From positions 1 to 64,000 of the forward strand of contig JAISPT010000039.1 of NCBI GenBank assembly GCA_031274715.1: a stretch of DNA of 64,000 nt. The letters are read 5' to 3'. This stretch comes from Azonexus sp. GTDB taxonomy: Bacteria; Pseudomonadota; Gammaproteobacteria; Burkholderiales; Rhodocyclaceae. The first letter of the stretch is position 1. Each line of letters begins with the position of its first letter. The notes under the pieces were generated by a model that worked only from the letters and a program-made list of their open reading frames with translations, was not told where the DNA came from and did not search any database. Both the position numbers and the translations under genes were made by a program. This document shows positions 8,040 through 17,586 of the stretch, in pieces.

Positions 8040-11000
8040 CCGCCACCCTGACTTCGCAACTATCCGAGATCATGACCCGCGAGGTGCTCGGCATCGCCCC
8101 AACGGCCACGCTCGACGACGCCGCCCGGCTGATGGTCGAAGAAAATATCTCCAGCCTGCTCGTCGGCGAGGGCGGCAAGACGCTGGGCATCATCACCGAA
8201 AGCAACATCATGCGCGCCATGCACAGCCGCCTGCCGGGCGACACACCGGCCAGCGCCATCATGTCGCAGCCGCTGATCAGCGCGCCGCCCGAACTCGATT
8301 TGCTGCACGCCCGGCAACTGGTCGAACAGCACCATATCCGCCATCTGCTCATCGTCGATGCCGCGGACAAGACCCTCGGCATCGTCAGCGAGACCGACTT
8401 CCGCCTGGCGCTCGGCACCGATATCTTCCGCCACCTGCGCAACCTGACCGGCGTCATGGAACGCAAGATTCCGAGCCTGTCGCCGCAGGCGCACCTGGAC
8501 GAGGCCATCGCCTGCATGGTCGACTACGGTGCCGATTACTTGATCATCACCGACGGCGGCAAGCCGGTCGGTATCCTGACCGAACGTGACATCCCGCGCC
8601 TGCTGCGGCTGCACCCGCAGCCACAGGCGGTACCGCTGAAGCAGGCGATGAGCTCGCCGGTGCGCGGCATCTCCGTCGACGCTTCAGTGACCTCCGCGCT
8701 GGAGGCGATGAACCGGCATCGCCTGCGGCACATGGCCGTGCTCGACGGCAACGGCCTGATCCAAGGTGTCGTCAGCCAGCACCGCCTACTCGAACAACTG
8801 GCTCTGCACCAGTTCGAGTCGGCGCTCGACCAGATACGCCAGGAACGCGACCGGCTGCGTCTCGAGGCACACCTGAAGCTATCCCTCGATGCGGTCGGTG
8901 GCGGCAGTTGGGAATACCAGCACGAATCCGACCGCTACAGCATCAGCGCTGGCCTGCGTCAGTTGTTGCGCGACCCGGCCGACGCCGCGCCGCTGACCCT
9001 GGCCGGATGGTGCGAGCGCATCCATCCGGACGACCGGGCCGCCTTCAGCGCCGCCGTGATGACTGCCCAAAGCGGCACAACACCGCGCCACTTGATCGAA
9101 TACCGTATCCGCTGCGGCGACGGCAGTTGGCTCTGGATCGAGGACCGCGGCTGCACCATCGAGTACCGTGCCGACGGCCGGCCGGCCCTGACCATCGGCA
9201 TCCTCACCGACATCAGCGAGCGGCGTCACGAACGGGCGCGCATCGAGTCGGAACACAGCCGTCTCGGCGCCCTGCTCAAGATGCTACCGGAAATGGTCTG
9301 GCTCAAGGACGGCGACGGCATCTACCGTGAATGCAACCTGCTAGCCGCTCGCTTTTTTGGCCGCCCGCCCGAAGCCGTCATCGGCCACCGCGACCAGCAA
9401 CTGCTGCCGGCGGAAATCGCCAACCGCCTAGCCGAACAGGATCGGTTGACCGTCGCCCAGGGTAAAACGCAACGCATCGAGGAAATCCTGCGCTTTCCCG
9501 ATGGCCGTCAGGAGCTCCTGGAAACGCTGAAAACGCCGGTCTATAACAGCGACGGCAGCCTGCTTGGCGTGCTCGGCATCGCCCATGACATCACCGAGCG
9601 CGAGGAGAGCCGCCAGCGCATCGCCGCCCAGAACCGCGCTTTACGCCTGATGAGCGGCGTCGCCCAGGCGCTGGTCCGCCACCACGACGAAAGGGCGATG
9701 CTGGCCGATATTTGCAACCAAGTCGTCGAAATCGGCGGCTACCGCATGGCCTGGATCGGCGGCGCCGTCGATGATGTCGCCCGCAGTGTCGTACCGCTGG
9801 CCGAAGCCGGCTTCGGCGAGGGCTATCTGGCCAGCCGCGATATCACCTGGGAAGAAAGCTCCAGCGGCAACGGCCCGACCGGCCGCGCCATTCGCAGCGG
9901 CGTACCGTGCATCGTCCAGGACATCGACAGCGATCCGAGCTTCGCTCCCTGGCGCGCCTCGGCGCAGGCGCTCGGCTACCGTGCATCGATCGCCCTGCCA
10001 TTGCGCATCGACGGCACCGTGGTCGGCGCCTTCAATCTCTACACAGCAACCGCCAATGCCTTCAGCGACGATGAGTTGACGCTGCTCGGCAATCTCGCCG
10101 GCGAACTCGGCCTCGGCATGGCGATGCAGCGCTCGCGGCGCGCCCTGCTCAGCGGCGAGGCCAATCTGCGCCAGGCGCAACGCATGGCCCACCTCGGCCA
10201 TTACGAATTCGCGCCGCAAGCCGACTGCTGGAGCTGCTCACCGGAACTGGCCGAGATTCTCGGCATTGACGCCAGCTATCCGCACACCGCCGCCGGCTGG
10301 CTAGCTCTGATCCACCCCGAGGACCGTGAGCGGATCAGTCGCGACCATCAGATCCATCTCCTTGGCCAGGATTGGACCTTCGACAACCAATACCGCATCG
10401 TCCGCCATAGCGACGGTAAGGTGACCTGGGTGCACGACACCGGCGAACAGGATATCGACGACAAGGGCACGGTCACCCGGATGTTCGGCACGATCCAGGA
10501 CGTCAGCGAGCGGATACGCCTGGAACAGGAACTGCGCGAGAGCGAATCCCTGTTGCAGGAAGCCCAGGCCATCGCCCACCTCGGCAGCTGGCGGCTCGAT
10601 ATCGCCAGCGGCACCGCGGTCTGGAGCGACGAAACCTACCGTATCGTCGGCAAGCCCCGCGGCAGCGCGGCCGGCCTGGACGACTACATGGCGCTGGTCC
10701 ATCCCGACGATCGCCCCCGCGTCGAGGCCGAGTGGCAGGCGGCGCTGGCCGGCGCAGCGCCCTACAACTCCGTCCATCGTATTGTCGTCGACGGCCACCC
10801 GCGCTGGCTGCATACCCGCGCCCAGTTCCGCTTCTCGCCTGCCGGCGAACCATTGTCGGCAGTCGGCACGGCGCAGGACATCAGTGAGCAGCGCGGCGCC
10901 GAGGAATCGCTGCGCAAGCTGTCGCTGGCCATCGAGCAGACACCGCACAGCATCATCATCACCAACACGCACCAGGAAATCGAGTACGTCAATGACGCCT

Positions 11001-13111
11001 TCGTCAGCAGCACCGGCCATCCGCGCGCCGAGGTCATCGGCCGGACACCGGCGCTGCTGCATTCCGGGCAGACCCCGGACGCCACCTACATGGCATTGAA
11101 GCAGGCGATGGCCGATGGGAAAGTGTGGCGCGGCGAATTCGTCAACCGCCGGTATGACGGCAGCCACTTCGAAGCCTTTGCCATCATTTCTCCGGTACGC
11201 CAGCCGGACGGCCGGGTCACCCATTTCCTGGCGATCGAGGAAGACGTCAGCGAGAAGAAACGCATCCAGGCCGAACTCGACCGCCATCGCCGGCAACTGG
11301 AAACCCTGGTCGCCGAACGCACCGTCCAGTTGCGCCAGGCCACCGAAGAAGCCGAGTCGGCCAGCCGGGCGAAAAGCGCCTTCCTGGCCAACATGAGCCA
11401 CGAAATCCGCACGCCGATGAACGCCATCATGGGCCTGACCCATCTCGCGCTGCGCGACACCGACATCTCGCCTGAGCAGCGCCGGCGGCTGACCAAGGTC
11501 GATGGCGCGACCCGCCACCTGCTGTCGATCATCAACGACATCCTCGACATCTCCAAGATCGAAGCCGGCAAGCTGGTACTCGAAGATTACGACTTCTCGC
11601 TGAGCCGCCTGATCGACTCGGCCCGTGACCTGATCGGCGAACGAGCGGTAGCCCGCCGCCTGACGCTGAACTGCGAGATCGCCCCCGGCGTGCCTGACCG
11701 CCTGCGCGGCGACCCGCTGCGCCTGCAACAGATACTGGTCAATTTCCTCTCCAATGCCGTCAAATTCACCGAACAGGGCGGCATCACCATCACCGTCCGC
11801 CTGCTCGCCAGCGACGCCACCGGCTACCTGATGCGCTTCGCAGTGCGCGACAGCGGCATCGGTATCGCGCCGGAAGTGCAGGCCCGGCTGTTCACCCCAT
11901 TCGAACAGGCCGACACCTCGACCACCCGCCGCTTCGGCGGCACCGGCCTTGGCCTCGCCATCAGCAGTCGGCTGGCCAAGGCCATGGGCGGCGACATTGC
12001 GGTCGACAGCACACCCGGCCAGGGCTCGACCTTCTGGTTCACCGCCCGCCTAGGCATCGCCCAGTCGTCCGCCGAACCAGCCGCCCCGGCGGCCCTGCCG
12101 GCCAATTTCCCGGCCAATATCCGCATCCTGCTGGCCGAGGACAATCCGATCAACGAAGAAGTCGCCAGCGCCCTGCTGCGCTCGGCCGGCCTGACCGTCG
12201 ACATCGCCGCCGACGGCGCCGCCGCCGTCGCCCTGGCCGAGCGCCGCGTCTACGATCTGGTACTGATGGACATGCAGATGCCGATCATGGACGGCCTCGA
12301 AGCCACCCGCCGCATCCGCGCCCTGCCCGGCTGGTCGACCATACCGATCCTGGCGATGACCGCCAACGCCTTTGACGAAGACCAGCGCGCCTGCCTGGCG
12401 GCGGGTATGAACGACCATGTCGCCAAGCCGGTCAACCCCGACCGCCTGTTCGCCACTCTCGAGCAATGGCTGCCGCGAGCCGGCGCGGGTGCGGCGATCG
12501 CCACCCCGGTCGACGTGGACCAGGCCCTGGCCGTCCGCTTGGCTGCCGTTCCCGGCCTCAAGGCCGAATTCGGACTACATGCGGTGCGCGGCCGCATGGA
12601 TAGCTACAAGCGCCTGCTTGGCAAATTCATCGACAACCACAGCGACAATTTTCCCGCCATCGCCCAGCACCTTGCCGCCGGCGAGATCAAGGAAGCACGC
12701 CGCCTCGCCCACTCGCTGAAGGGGGCCGCCGGCACCCTCGGCGCCGTGGTTGTCCAGGCTGCAGCCGCCGAACTGGAGATGGCGATCCGCAACGAGCAGC
12801 CGACGGCAAGCATCGAACCGCTGTGTCAGCGGCTAGCCGAAACCTATACTGCGCTGGGCAATGCCCTGCGCCCGCTGCTGGCCGGCGAGCCGGAAGCGAC
12901 CCAAGCCGCAGGACGGTCGCTCGAGCAAACATTGAACGAACTGCGCCGCCTGCTCGACGAAGGCGAGATACATGCCCAGGAACTGCTGCGCCTCAACGAG
13001 CCGCAGTTGCGCCACGCTTTGGGCAGCGCCTTCCCGGCTTTCGCCCGGCTGATTGACAACTTCGACTTCGAGGCAGCCCGCACGCTGCTCGACAGCAACC
13101 GACCGCGCTGA
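8036..13111 (+). CDS. CBS-PAS-GAF hybrid sensor histidine kinase with receiver and HPt
   Basis: Multi-input phosphorelay kinase of 1691 residues. The N terminus carries four CBS motifs (residues ~10-260), a nucleotide-sensing module. A chain of PAS domains with PAC segments ending in DITERE/DISERR-type motifs and one GAF domain (~545-700) follow, up to about residue 1085. A coiled linker leads to HisKA with His1122 in NMSHEIRTPMNAIMG, a HATPase domain with DSGIGI and GTGLGLAIS boxes, a receiver with Asp1412 in LVLMDMQMP, and an HPt with His1559 in AHSLKGAAG. No clear transmembrane helix is visible, so sensing is probably cytoplasmic. It is coupled to the preceding small ORF and HD-GYP regulator, its likely partner. 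Confidence 0.93.
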   Translation: MTATLTSQLSEIMTREVLGIAPTATLDDAARLMVEENISSLLVGEGGKTLGIITESNIMRAMHSRLPGDTPASAIMSQPLISAPPELDLLHARQLVEQHHIRHLLIVDAADKTLGIVSETDFRLALGTDIFRHLRNLTGVMERKIPSLSPQAHLDEAIACMVDYGADYLIITDGGKPVGILTERDIPRLLRLHPQPQAVPLKQAMSSPVRGISVDASVTSALEAMNRHRLRHMAVLDGNGLIQGVVSQHRLLEQLALHQFESALDQIRQERDRLRLEAHLKLSLDAVGGGSWEYQHESDRYSISAGLRQLLRDPADAAPLTLAGWCERIHPDDRAAFSAAVMTAQSGTTPRHLIEYRIRCGDGSWLWIEDRGCTIEYRADGRPALTIGILTDISERRHERARIESEHSRLGALLKMLPEMVWLKDGDGIYRECNLLAARFFGRPPEAVIGHRDQQLLPAEIANRLAEQDRLTVAQGKTQRIEEILRFPDGRQELLETLKTPVYNSDGSLLGVLGIAHDITEREESRQRIAAQNRALRLMSGVAQALVRHHDERAMLADICNQVVEIGGYRMAWIGGAVDDVARSVVPLAEAGFGEGYLASRDITWEESSSGNGPTGRAIRSGVPCIVQDIDSDPSFAPWRASAQALGYRASIALPLRIDGTVVGAFNLYTATANAFSDDELTLLGNLAGELGLGMAMQRSRRALLSGEANLRQAQRMAHLGHYEFAPQADCWSCSPELAEILGIDASYPHTAAGWLALIHPEDRERISRDHQIHLLGQDWTFDNQYRIVRHSDGKVTWVHDTGEQDIDDKGTVTRMFGTIQDVSERIRLEQELRESESLLQEAQAIAHLGSWRLDIASGTAVWSDETYRIVGKPRGSAAGLDDYMALVHPDDRPRVEAEWQAALAGAAPYNSVHRIVVDGHPRWLHTRAQFRFSPAGEPLSAVGTAQDISEQRGAEESLRKLSLAIEQTPHSIIITNTHQEIEYVNDAFVSSTGHPRAEVIGRTPALLHSGQTPDATYMALKQAMADGKVWRGEFVNRRYDGSHFEAFAIISPVRQPDGRVTHFLAIEEDVSEKKRIQAELDRHRRQLETLVAERTVQLRQATEEAESASRAKSAFLANMSHEIRTPMNAIMGLTHLALRDTDISPEQRRRLTKVDGATRHLLSIINDILDISKIEAGKLVLEDYDFSLSRLIDSARDLIGERAVARRLTLNCEIAPGVPDRLRGDPLRLQQILVNFLSNAVKFTEQGGITITVRLLASDATGYLMRFAVRDSGIGIAPEVQARLFTPFEQADTSTTRRFGGTGLGLAISSRLAKAMGGDIAVDSTPGQGSTFWFTARLGIAQSSAEPAAPAALPANFPANIRILLAEDNPINEEVASALLRSAGLTVDIAADGAAAVALAERRVYDLVLMDMQMPIMDGLEATRRIRALPGWSTIPILAMTANAFDEDQRACLAAGMNDHVAKPVNPDRLFATLEQWLPRAGAGAAIATPVDVDQALAVRLAAVPGLKAEFGLHAVRGRMDSYKRLLGKFIDNHSDNFPAIAQHLAAGEIKEARRLAHSLKGAAGTLGAVVVQAAAAELEMAIRNEQPTASIEPLCQRLAETYTALGNALRPLLAGEPEATQAAGRSLEQTLNELRRLLDEGEIHAQELLRLNEPQLRHALGSAFPAFARLIDNFDFEAARTLLDSNRPR

Positions 13112-13172
13112 GCCATGCCCACGGCTCGTCCTTCAAACACGGGCTGTTGGCCGGCCTGATTCGGTCAGCGGC

Positions 13173-13197
13173 CATATTTCCACTGTGTGGAAATATG
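13173..13197. terminator. Bidirectional hairpin between convergent genes
   Basis: A perfect 11-bp stem, CATATTTCCAC with GTGGAAATATG around a TGT loop, lies between the end of the hybrid kinase and the convergent end of the ATPase fragment. There is no strong T tract on either side. Placement between converging 3' ends supports a terminator or 3'-end stabiliser. Confidence 0.6.
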
Positions 13198-13213
13198 CGC
13201 CCCGGCAATTGCT

Positions 13214-13619
13214 CTACCCGGCAAGGCGGATCACCGCCTCGACCTCGTTGCCGCAGCCACGGTATTCGAGACGGTCGAAGCTGACCATGCGTGACATCGC
13301 GATACCCCGGCCGTGCGTGTCGAAAGCCCGTTCCGGACGCATTTCGAGATAGCCGTGCCAGTCAAAGCCGACGCCCTGATCACGAATCAGAAAGGACAAT
13401 TCGTCGGCCACTCGGCGCACCTCGATCTCGACCCGGCGGGCGGCAAAACGCGGATCGTCGAGGCGGCTGGCAACCTCCTGCTGCAGGCGGCCGAATTTGA
13501 TCAGCTGCGACTTCTCCTGGTAGCCGATCGCCAGGTTGCCGTGCTCGACGGCATTGAGCATCAGTTCCGACAGCCCGAGCACCACCCGTGCCGGCTCCGG
13601 TGCGGTATTGGCCAACAGC
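13214..13619 (-). pseudogene. 3' fragment of prophage-split response-regulator/ATPase gene
   Basis: Encodes the C-terminal HATPase_c (GHKL, anti-sigma-like) half of a host gene. The N-box ELMLNAVEHGNL, G1-like RDQGVGFDW and G2-like GRGIAMSRM are visible. The frame can be read up into the prophage to a TTG at 13729, but residues before LANTAPEPARVV come from phage DNA. Joined with 50849-51339, with one copy of AACAGC kept, it restores a 298-residue frame reading through SLATLLANTAPEP. The fragment probably has no native promoter. Confidence 0.9.
13614..13619. repeat. Left target-site duplication AACAGC
   Basis: The 6-base host sequence immediately before the first TG of the prophage. The identical hexamer follows the last CA at 50843-50848. 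Transposable phages duplicate a few target bases on insertion, so this pair marks the exact integration point. Confidence 0.9.
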
Positions 13620-13662
13620 TGAGAGGGGATGAGATAAATGGGCGTCAGAAAACGAGATAAAT
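13620..13662. repeat. Left prophage end with transposase-binding sites
   Basis: The tip reads TGAGAGGGG, followed by two copies of GAGATAAAT at 13631-13639 and 13654-13662. They are 23 bp apart and the first begins 11 bp inside the tip, the mirror image of the right end. A weaker third match, GAAAATAAAT, lies at 13706-13715 beside an imperfect palindrome GTGAAA...TTTCAC. Mu-type transposases bind such repeated ~22-bp end sites. The remaining DNA up to 13770 is non-coding. Confidence 0.85.
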
Positions 13663-13770
13663 CGGGTTGACGCGGGTCGAGCAGGGTTGAAGCGGCGCGG
13701 CGAGTGAAAATAAATTTCACGGTGTACAAAAGCGGCGGCGCAACTTCAAGATGGAATTACAGCCTCCGTT

Positions 13771-14682
13771 TCAATTCAGGTCGCGCAATAGTTGTGCGAC
13801 GGACCTGCCAGATTGTATCTCCGCCTTGTACGGATTGAGAGCCAGTTCGTCGGTGGTGAACGGGCGCTTGTTGGGCAGCGTGCCATATGTTCCGTCCGGA
13901 AAGTAGAGACAGATACAACCGCAGTTGATGACCTCGGCCAGCGGCGCCGCCGGATCATGAGGATGGCGGATGTTGGAGCCATTGATCACGAACGGCTGAT
14001 CGATAGGAATGCACGTGCCGTCGGCCAGGTCGTGAGCGATCCGAGAAAAAACCTTGCCGCTACGCCGCCAGGTTTTCTTCATCCTAACGCCGGCCCCATC
14101 GGATTGCAGCGCCCGATCATAGCTAGCCGTCGACCATGCTGATGACAGACTATCGCGGACGATCATGGAAGCGCGGCTAACACTGGTTTCGGCTAGGTGC
14201 GCGGCCACGTTACCGATGGTTTCCTGAAGACTCTGCGCGCCGATCATCGATAGCCCGATCTGCTGCTTGATGCGAGCCGAAGCGACCGTCGAGATATCGC
14301 TGATGCGATCGACCGTAAAGGCACGGATCTCCATCATCTGCTTGCTATCCAGAAGTGGCATAAGAACCCGGATGCCAGCGGCGCCCATCGGGACATCGAT
14401 CGCCCCGATACCACCTTCCCAAGCCTTGCCGACGGCCTCGGCCATGATCCTTGACGATGCCTGTCCAAGCTCGCGGAGGACTCTGTCAATTTCCCGCTGC
14501 AGGGCCGTGAGTCGCCATTCCTGATACTCGGTCGGCGTGCCGGCGAGGATTACTGTGATCTCGCCGCGAGCATCCTTGAGCAGGTCGACCACGTCGGAAC
14601 GTGCTTTATCAAGCTGCCTTTTGCGTTCGGCAGAAGCCGCCTTCTCGGCGGATTTCCAGGCACGCTCCTGGTCCTTGTTCAT
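13771..14682 (-). CDS. Phage head morphogenesis protein (Mu F / SPP1 gp7-like)
   Basis: Minor capsid protein expected near the portal, involved in head assembly or DNA ejection. The 303-residue product has a helical N-terminal half and ends with the family signature: a basic RIAHDLADGTCIP stretch, RHPHDPAAPLAEVINCGC and a final acidic/hydrophobic tail. The VINCGC motif is diagnostic of the SPP1 gp7/Mu F minor head family. The start overlaps the portal stop, and it is the last gene before the left phage tip. This puts the terminase-portal-F module at the left end, unlike Mu. Confidence 0.82.
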   Translation of the reverse strand: MNKDQERAWKSAEKAASAERKRQLDKARSDVVDLLKDARGEITVILAGTPTEYQEWRLTALQREIDRVLRELGQASSRIMAEAVGKAWEGGIGAIDVPMGAAGIRVLMPLLDSKQMMEIRAFTVDRISDISTVASARIKQQIGLSMIGAQSLQETIGNVAAHLAETSVSRASMIVRDSLSSAWSTASYDRALQSDGAGVRMKKTWRRSGKVFSRIAHDLADGTCIPIDQPFVINGSNIRHPHDPAAPLAEVINCGCICLYFPDGTYGTLPNKRPFTTDELALNPYKAEIQSGRSVAQLLRDLN

Positions 14683-16112
14683 TTTTCATTGGCCAGCGGG
14701 TTCGTGAAAACATCCTCCTCTGCCTTCTGCCGCGCCTCAAGGAGAGCCATCTCAAGCTCTTCATCCACGTCGATGTCCACTCCCAGTTGGCTGGTAACGG
14801 CGCTGATCAGCAGTACGGCGGTCTTCTTCGAGAGGAAACCACGTTCGACGGCCATGGCGGCGGCGATGACGACTTGTTGCAAGGCGGCGGCATAGCGTGT
14901 GGTATCGCGGACAATCATTTCCGGGAACACGGCGACAACCTGATATTCCGGCAGGCCGAAATCGATCTGTGCGCCATCGGCTTTTGCCTTCTGCCGCAGC
15001 ACGTAGCGGCCGATGTCTTCAAGGATGTGCTTGATGATCCGCTGGCGCATGCTCATGACTTTGAAAGCCGGATCGCCCATGCTATCGCCGACGCTACGAT
15101 TGACATCCCCGCCGCCGCCGAACCAATGCTCGGGAATCGTCGCGCCGCCGAGCAGGTGATTGCGGAACAGGCGTGCGGATTCGCTGGTATCTGCCGAATT
15201 GATCCCCGGTGTGACGGCCTTCCACTCCTCTGAGTCGTTGTGTACGCGAACGCTGTTCGGACTTGGTGGAGCGATATCGCGGGAACGTTCCTTGACATCC
15301 TCCTTGCTGGCACCTTTCAGCGTCACGTCCCACACGAAGGCGCGCAGGTATTTCGTTCGGTCAGCCTCGCCGAAAAGGAAATCGTCGTAGGCATCCAGCC
15401 AATCGGCGCTGGCCAGCATGTCAGGCCGGCCACGCACGCCGGAAGACAACGCATTGACGGCATAATAGAAGCACTCGCCGTCGGTGAATGTCTCGCGGAT
15501 TTGCTGCGTGCGCTGCGTGAACACATCCTCATCGCCATTGACAATGACCCGATAGCGCCGCGCCTTCCCGTGCTTGTTCTTGACCGTGACAATGCCGATT
15601 GGCTGCTCTTTATTGTCCGGATCGGTGACAACCGTCTCGATCAATGCCGGGTCGAGATAACCCAGGCGCAGCGCTCCATTCATCTCATTGACGAAAGCCG
15701 GGTAACACTGCTCTCCGAAGATGGCCAGCTCGCGTACCTTTTTCTCCAGCTTGAGGTCCATCGAATTGATCGGGTCGACCCAGAAACGGTCAAGCGTCGC
15801 TTTCGACTCCGGATCGCTGACCGTCAGCCGCACGCCATCGGCGAGCAGGAAAGCGAGCGGTAGCTCGATGATGCGATTAGCCAGCAGGTTCGCCTGCCAC
15901 AAGTAGGCTGAAACCTCGCGTGCCCGCGCTTGCGTCGTCGGCGCCAGGTCGCGTTTGCTGTCGCCGGTCAGGCGGCGATATCCATCATCCTCATCGTCGA
16001 CGGTTTTTCCCGCTGCCTCGGCAAAGCGGGTGTTATTTTCGTCGATGGTTTTTCCATCCGCCTCGGCGAAGCGGGGGATGAAAAACGCTTTGAAACGATC
16101 GATCAGGTTCAT
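14679..16112 (-). CDS. Phage portal protein
   Basis: Probable dodecameric portal, the ring through which DNA enters and leaves the capsid. The 477-residue product follows the terminase and precedes the F-like gene, the usual packaging order. Segments such as AYLWQANLLANRIIELP, GYLDPALIETVVTDPDNK and HLLGGATIPEHWFGGG fit phage portals. Near the N terminus, two short repeats RFAEADGKTID and RFAEAAGKTVD lie head to tail and are mirrored in DNA at about 16016-16078, a recent small duplication. Function rests mainly on context and general resemblance. Confidence 0.8.
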   Translation of the reverse strand: MNLIDRFKAFFIPRFAEADGKTIDENNTRFAEAAGKTVDDEDDGYRRLTGDSKRDLAPTTQARAREVSAYLWQANLLANRIIELPLAFLLADGVRLTVSDPESKATLDRFWVDPINSMDLKLEKKVRELAIFGEQCYPAFVNEMNGALRLGYLDPALIETVVTDPDNKEQPIGIVTVKNKHGKARRYRVIVNGDEDVFTQRTQQIRETFTDGECFYYAVNALSSGVRGRPDMLASADWLDAYDDFLFGEADRTKYLRAFVWDVTLKGASKEDVKERSRDIAPPSPNSVRVHNDSEEWKAVTPGINSADTSESARLFRNHLLGGATIPEHWFGGGGDVNRSVGDSMGDPAFKVMSMRQRIIKHILEDIGRYVLRQKAKADGAQIDFGLPEYQVVAVFPEMIVRDTTRYAAALQQVVIAAAMAVERGFLSKKTAVLLISAVTSQLGVDIDVDEELEMALLEARQKAEEDVFTNPLANEK

Positions 16113-16121
16113 GGCATGTGC

Positions 16122-17585
16122 TCAGAATCTACGGCGGCCGAAGATGGCGCCACCGCTCGGGCGTCGCACCAGAGGCTGGCGGTGTTTATTGGAACGTGAC
16201 TCGGGGGTGAACTGACTCGGCCTTGGCTCGACGGTCTCGCCGGCTGCCGGTTTGACGTTGTCGCTCTCCAGGAAGCCGATCGCACCGGACAGGCCGTCGG
16301 CCTGGTCGTCATGCTTGCCTTTCGGGAAGTTCTCCAGCTCGTCCAGAAAATCCTTATTCCAGGCGCCACGGACGATCTTGATCTTGAAACCTTCGGCCTG
16401 GGCGCTGGCCGGACGCGCCGCCGTTTCCTTGTCCGCGCGCTTGGCAACGGCCCGCACATCGAAACCGGCGAGATGCGTGATGTACTGATCCATCTCGACC
16501 TTGCCGGCCTGCGCCGGGTCTTGCTCAAGAGCGACCGTGCAGGGAATGCCATCGGCCCGCGCCGTTTCCTTGATCAGCTTGAGCACACCCGCCGGACGCT
16601 TGCGGTCGCGCGCCACATGCGAAACGTAGTAAGTCCCGTCAGGTGCCTTGCCGACCTTCACGCCGGCCGTGTAGTCTGGATCGGGATTCTGGCTGTTCGG
16701 TTCGGTCGCCGCCCGGTCCCAGTAGCGTACCCAGCGGCAATTCGCCGGTGCCTTCTCGACTACCTCGAACCATTCCGCCTTGAAGTAATCGCCGGCGGCC
16801 GGCCGAATCTTCCAGTTGCCGTTCTTGAGCTGCTCGCGCTCGACATGGGGCAGCGCGTCCAGGTTGGCAATATAGGACGGGTCTTTCGCCAAGCCGATCT
16901 GATTATCCTTGTACGACGAAGCGATGAAGGTCAGGCTCTTGGGTTCAAGATCAGGATACTGATCGCGCAATTCCTCGGGCGAGTCAGCCCAGATCAGCTC
17001 GTTGCGATAGCGGACAAACCAGCGGATCACGCCGGAGCGCTCCGGAATCGCGTAGCCGGTTTCCTGGTCGATCCACCAGGCGATCAGCTCGGCAACAAAA
17101 CTATCGGGGTCCGGGTTTGTCGTCGCGCGGATGTACGGGGCGACGCCGGAATCGGAACGGTTTCGGGAAAGCATGTACCAGAACTGGCCGGCCGTGAAAT
17201 GCGTCAGCTCGTCGAAGCCGATCATCGCCACCTGCGCGCCCTGCCAATCCAGTTTGTTTTTCTCATGCTCCATGTGGGCGAAAGTCGACCGGGCGCCTTT
17301 CGGAAATGTCCACGACAGGTTCGACAGATTTGGTTTGGCGTCGAGCTGCGTATAAAGCTCCTCGGCGGTATCCCATAGGCCGCCCTCGGCCTTGATCTGT
17401 TTAGTTGTTCGCCGAAATATCACCGATCCGAATTTCGGGTTTTCGCTATGGCGTGTTGTTTCGAGCAACAGCGCGAAGGTCTTACCACCGTATGCAGAAC
17501 CACCGAAAATGACGATGTCGGCGCTCGATGCGAGGAAGGCTTCTTGCGGTCCAGGCTGCGGCCGGATGATGTTTTGCTCGGCCAT
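16122..17585 (-). CDS. terL: Terminase large subunit
   Basis: DNA-packaging motor and headful nuclease. The 487-residue product has an N-terminal ATPase with Walker A GGSAYGGKT (residues 28-36) and Walker B QVAMIGFDE (118-126), then a C-terminal RNase-H-like nuclease with YWDRAATE at about 265 and HDDQADGLSGA near 435. It sits between the gp27-like gene and the portal. Mu-type phages package from the integrated copy, so this enzyme would cut in host DNA beyond the phage tip. Confidence 0.95.
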   Translation of the reverse strand: MAEQNIIRPQPGPQEAFLASSADIVIFGGSAYGGKTFALLLETTRHSENPKFGSVIFRRTTKQIKAEGGLWDTAEELYTQLDAKPNLSNLSWTFPKGARSTFAHMEHEKNKLDWQGAQVAMIGFDELTHFTAGQFWYMLSRNRSDSGVAPYIRATTNPDPDSFVAELIAWWIDQETGYAIPERSGVIRWFVRYRNELIWADSPEELRDQYPDLEPKSLTFIASSYKDNQIGLAKDPSYIANLDALPHVEREQLKNGNWKIRPAAGDYFKAEWFEVVEKAPANCRWVRYWDRAATEPNSQNPDPDYTAGVKVGKAPDGTYYVSHVARDRKRPAGVLKLIKETARADGIPCTVALEQDPAQAGKVEMDQYITHLAGFDVRAVAKRADKETAARPASAQAEGFKIKIVRGAWNKDFLDELENFPKGKHDDQADGLSGAIGFLESDNVKPAAGETVEPRPSQFTPESRSNKHRQPLVRRPSGGAIFGRRRF

Positions 17586-17586
17586 G

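Noticed and set aside
10301..11728. 475-codon minus-strand frame opposite the PAS region of the hybrid kinase.
   Set aside because: Composition is that of an antisense frame of a GC-rich gene; the plus-strand kinase has strong domain evidence throughout.
13615..13619. A 5-bp target duplication ACAGC instead of 6 bp.
   Set aside because: The sixth base A also matches on both sides, and using 6 bp leaves perfect TG and CA tips. With 5 bp the right tip would end in CAA.
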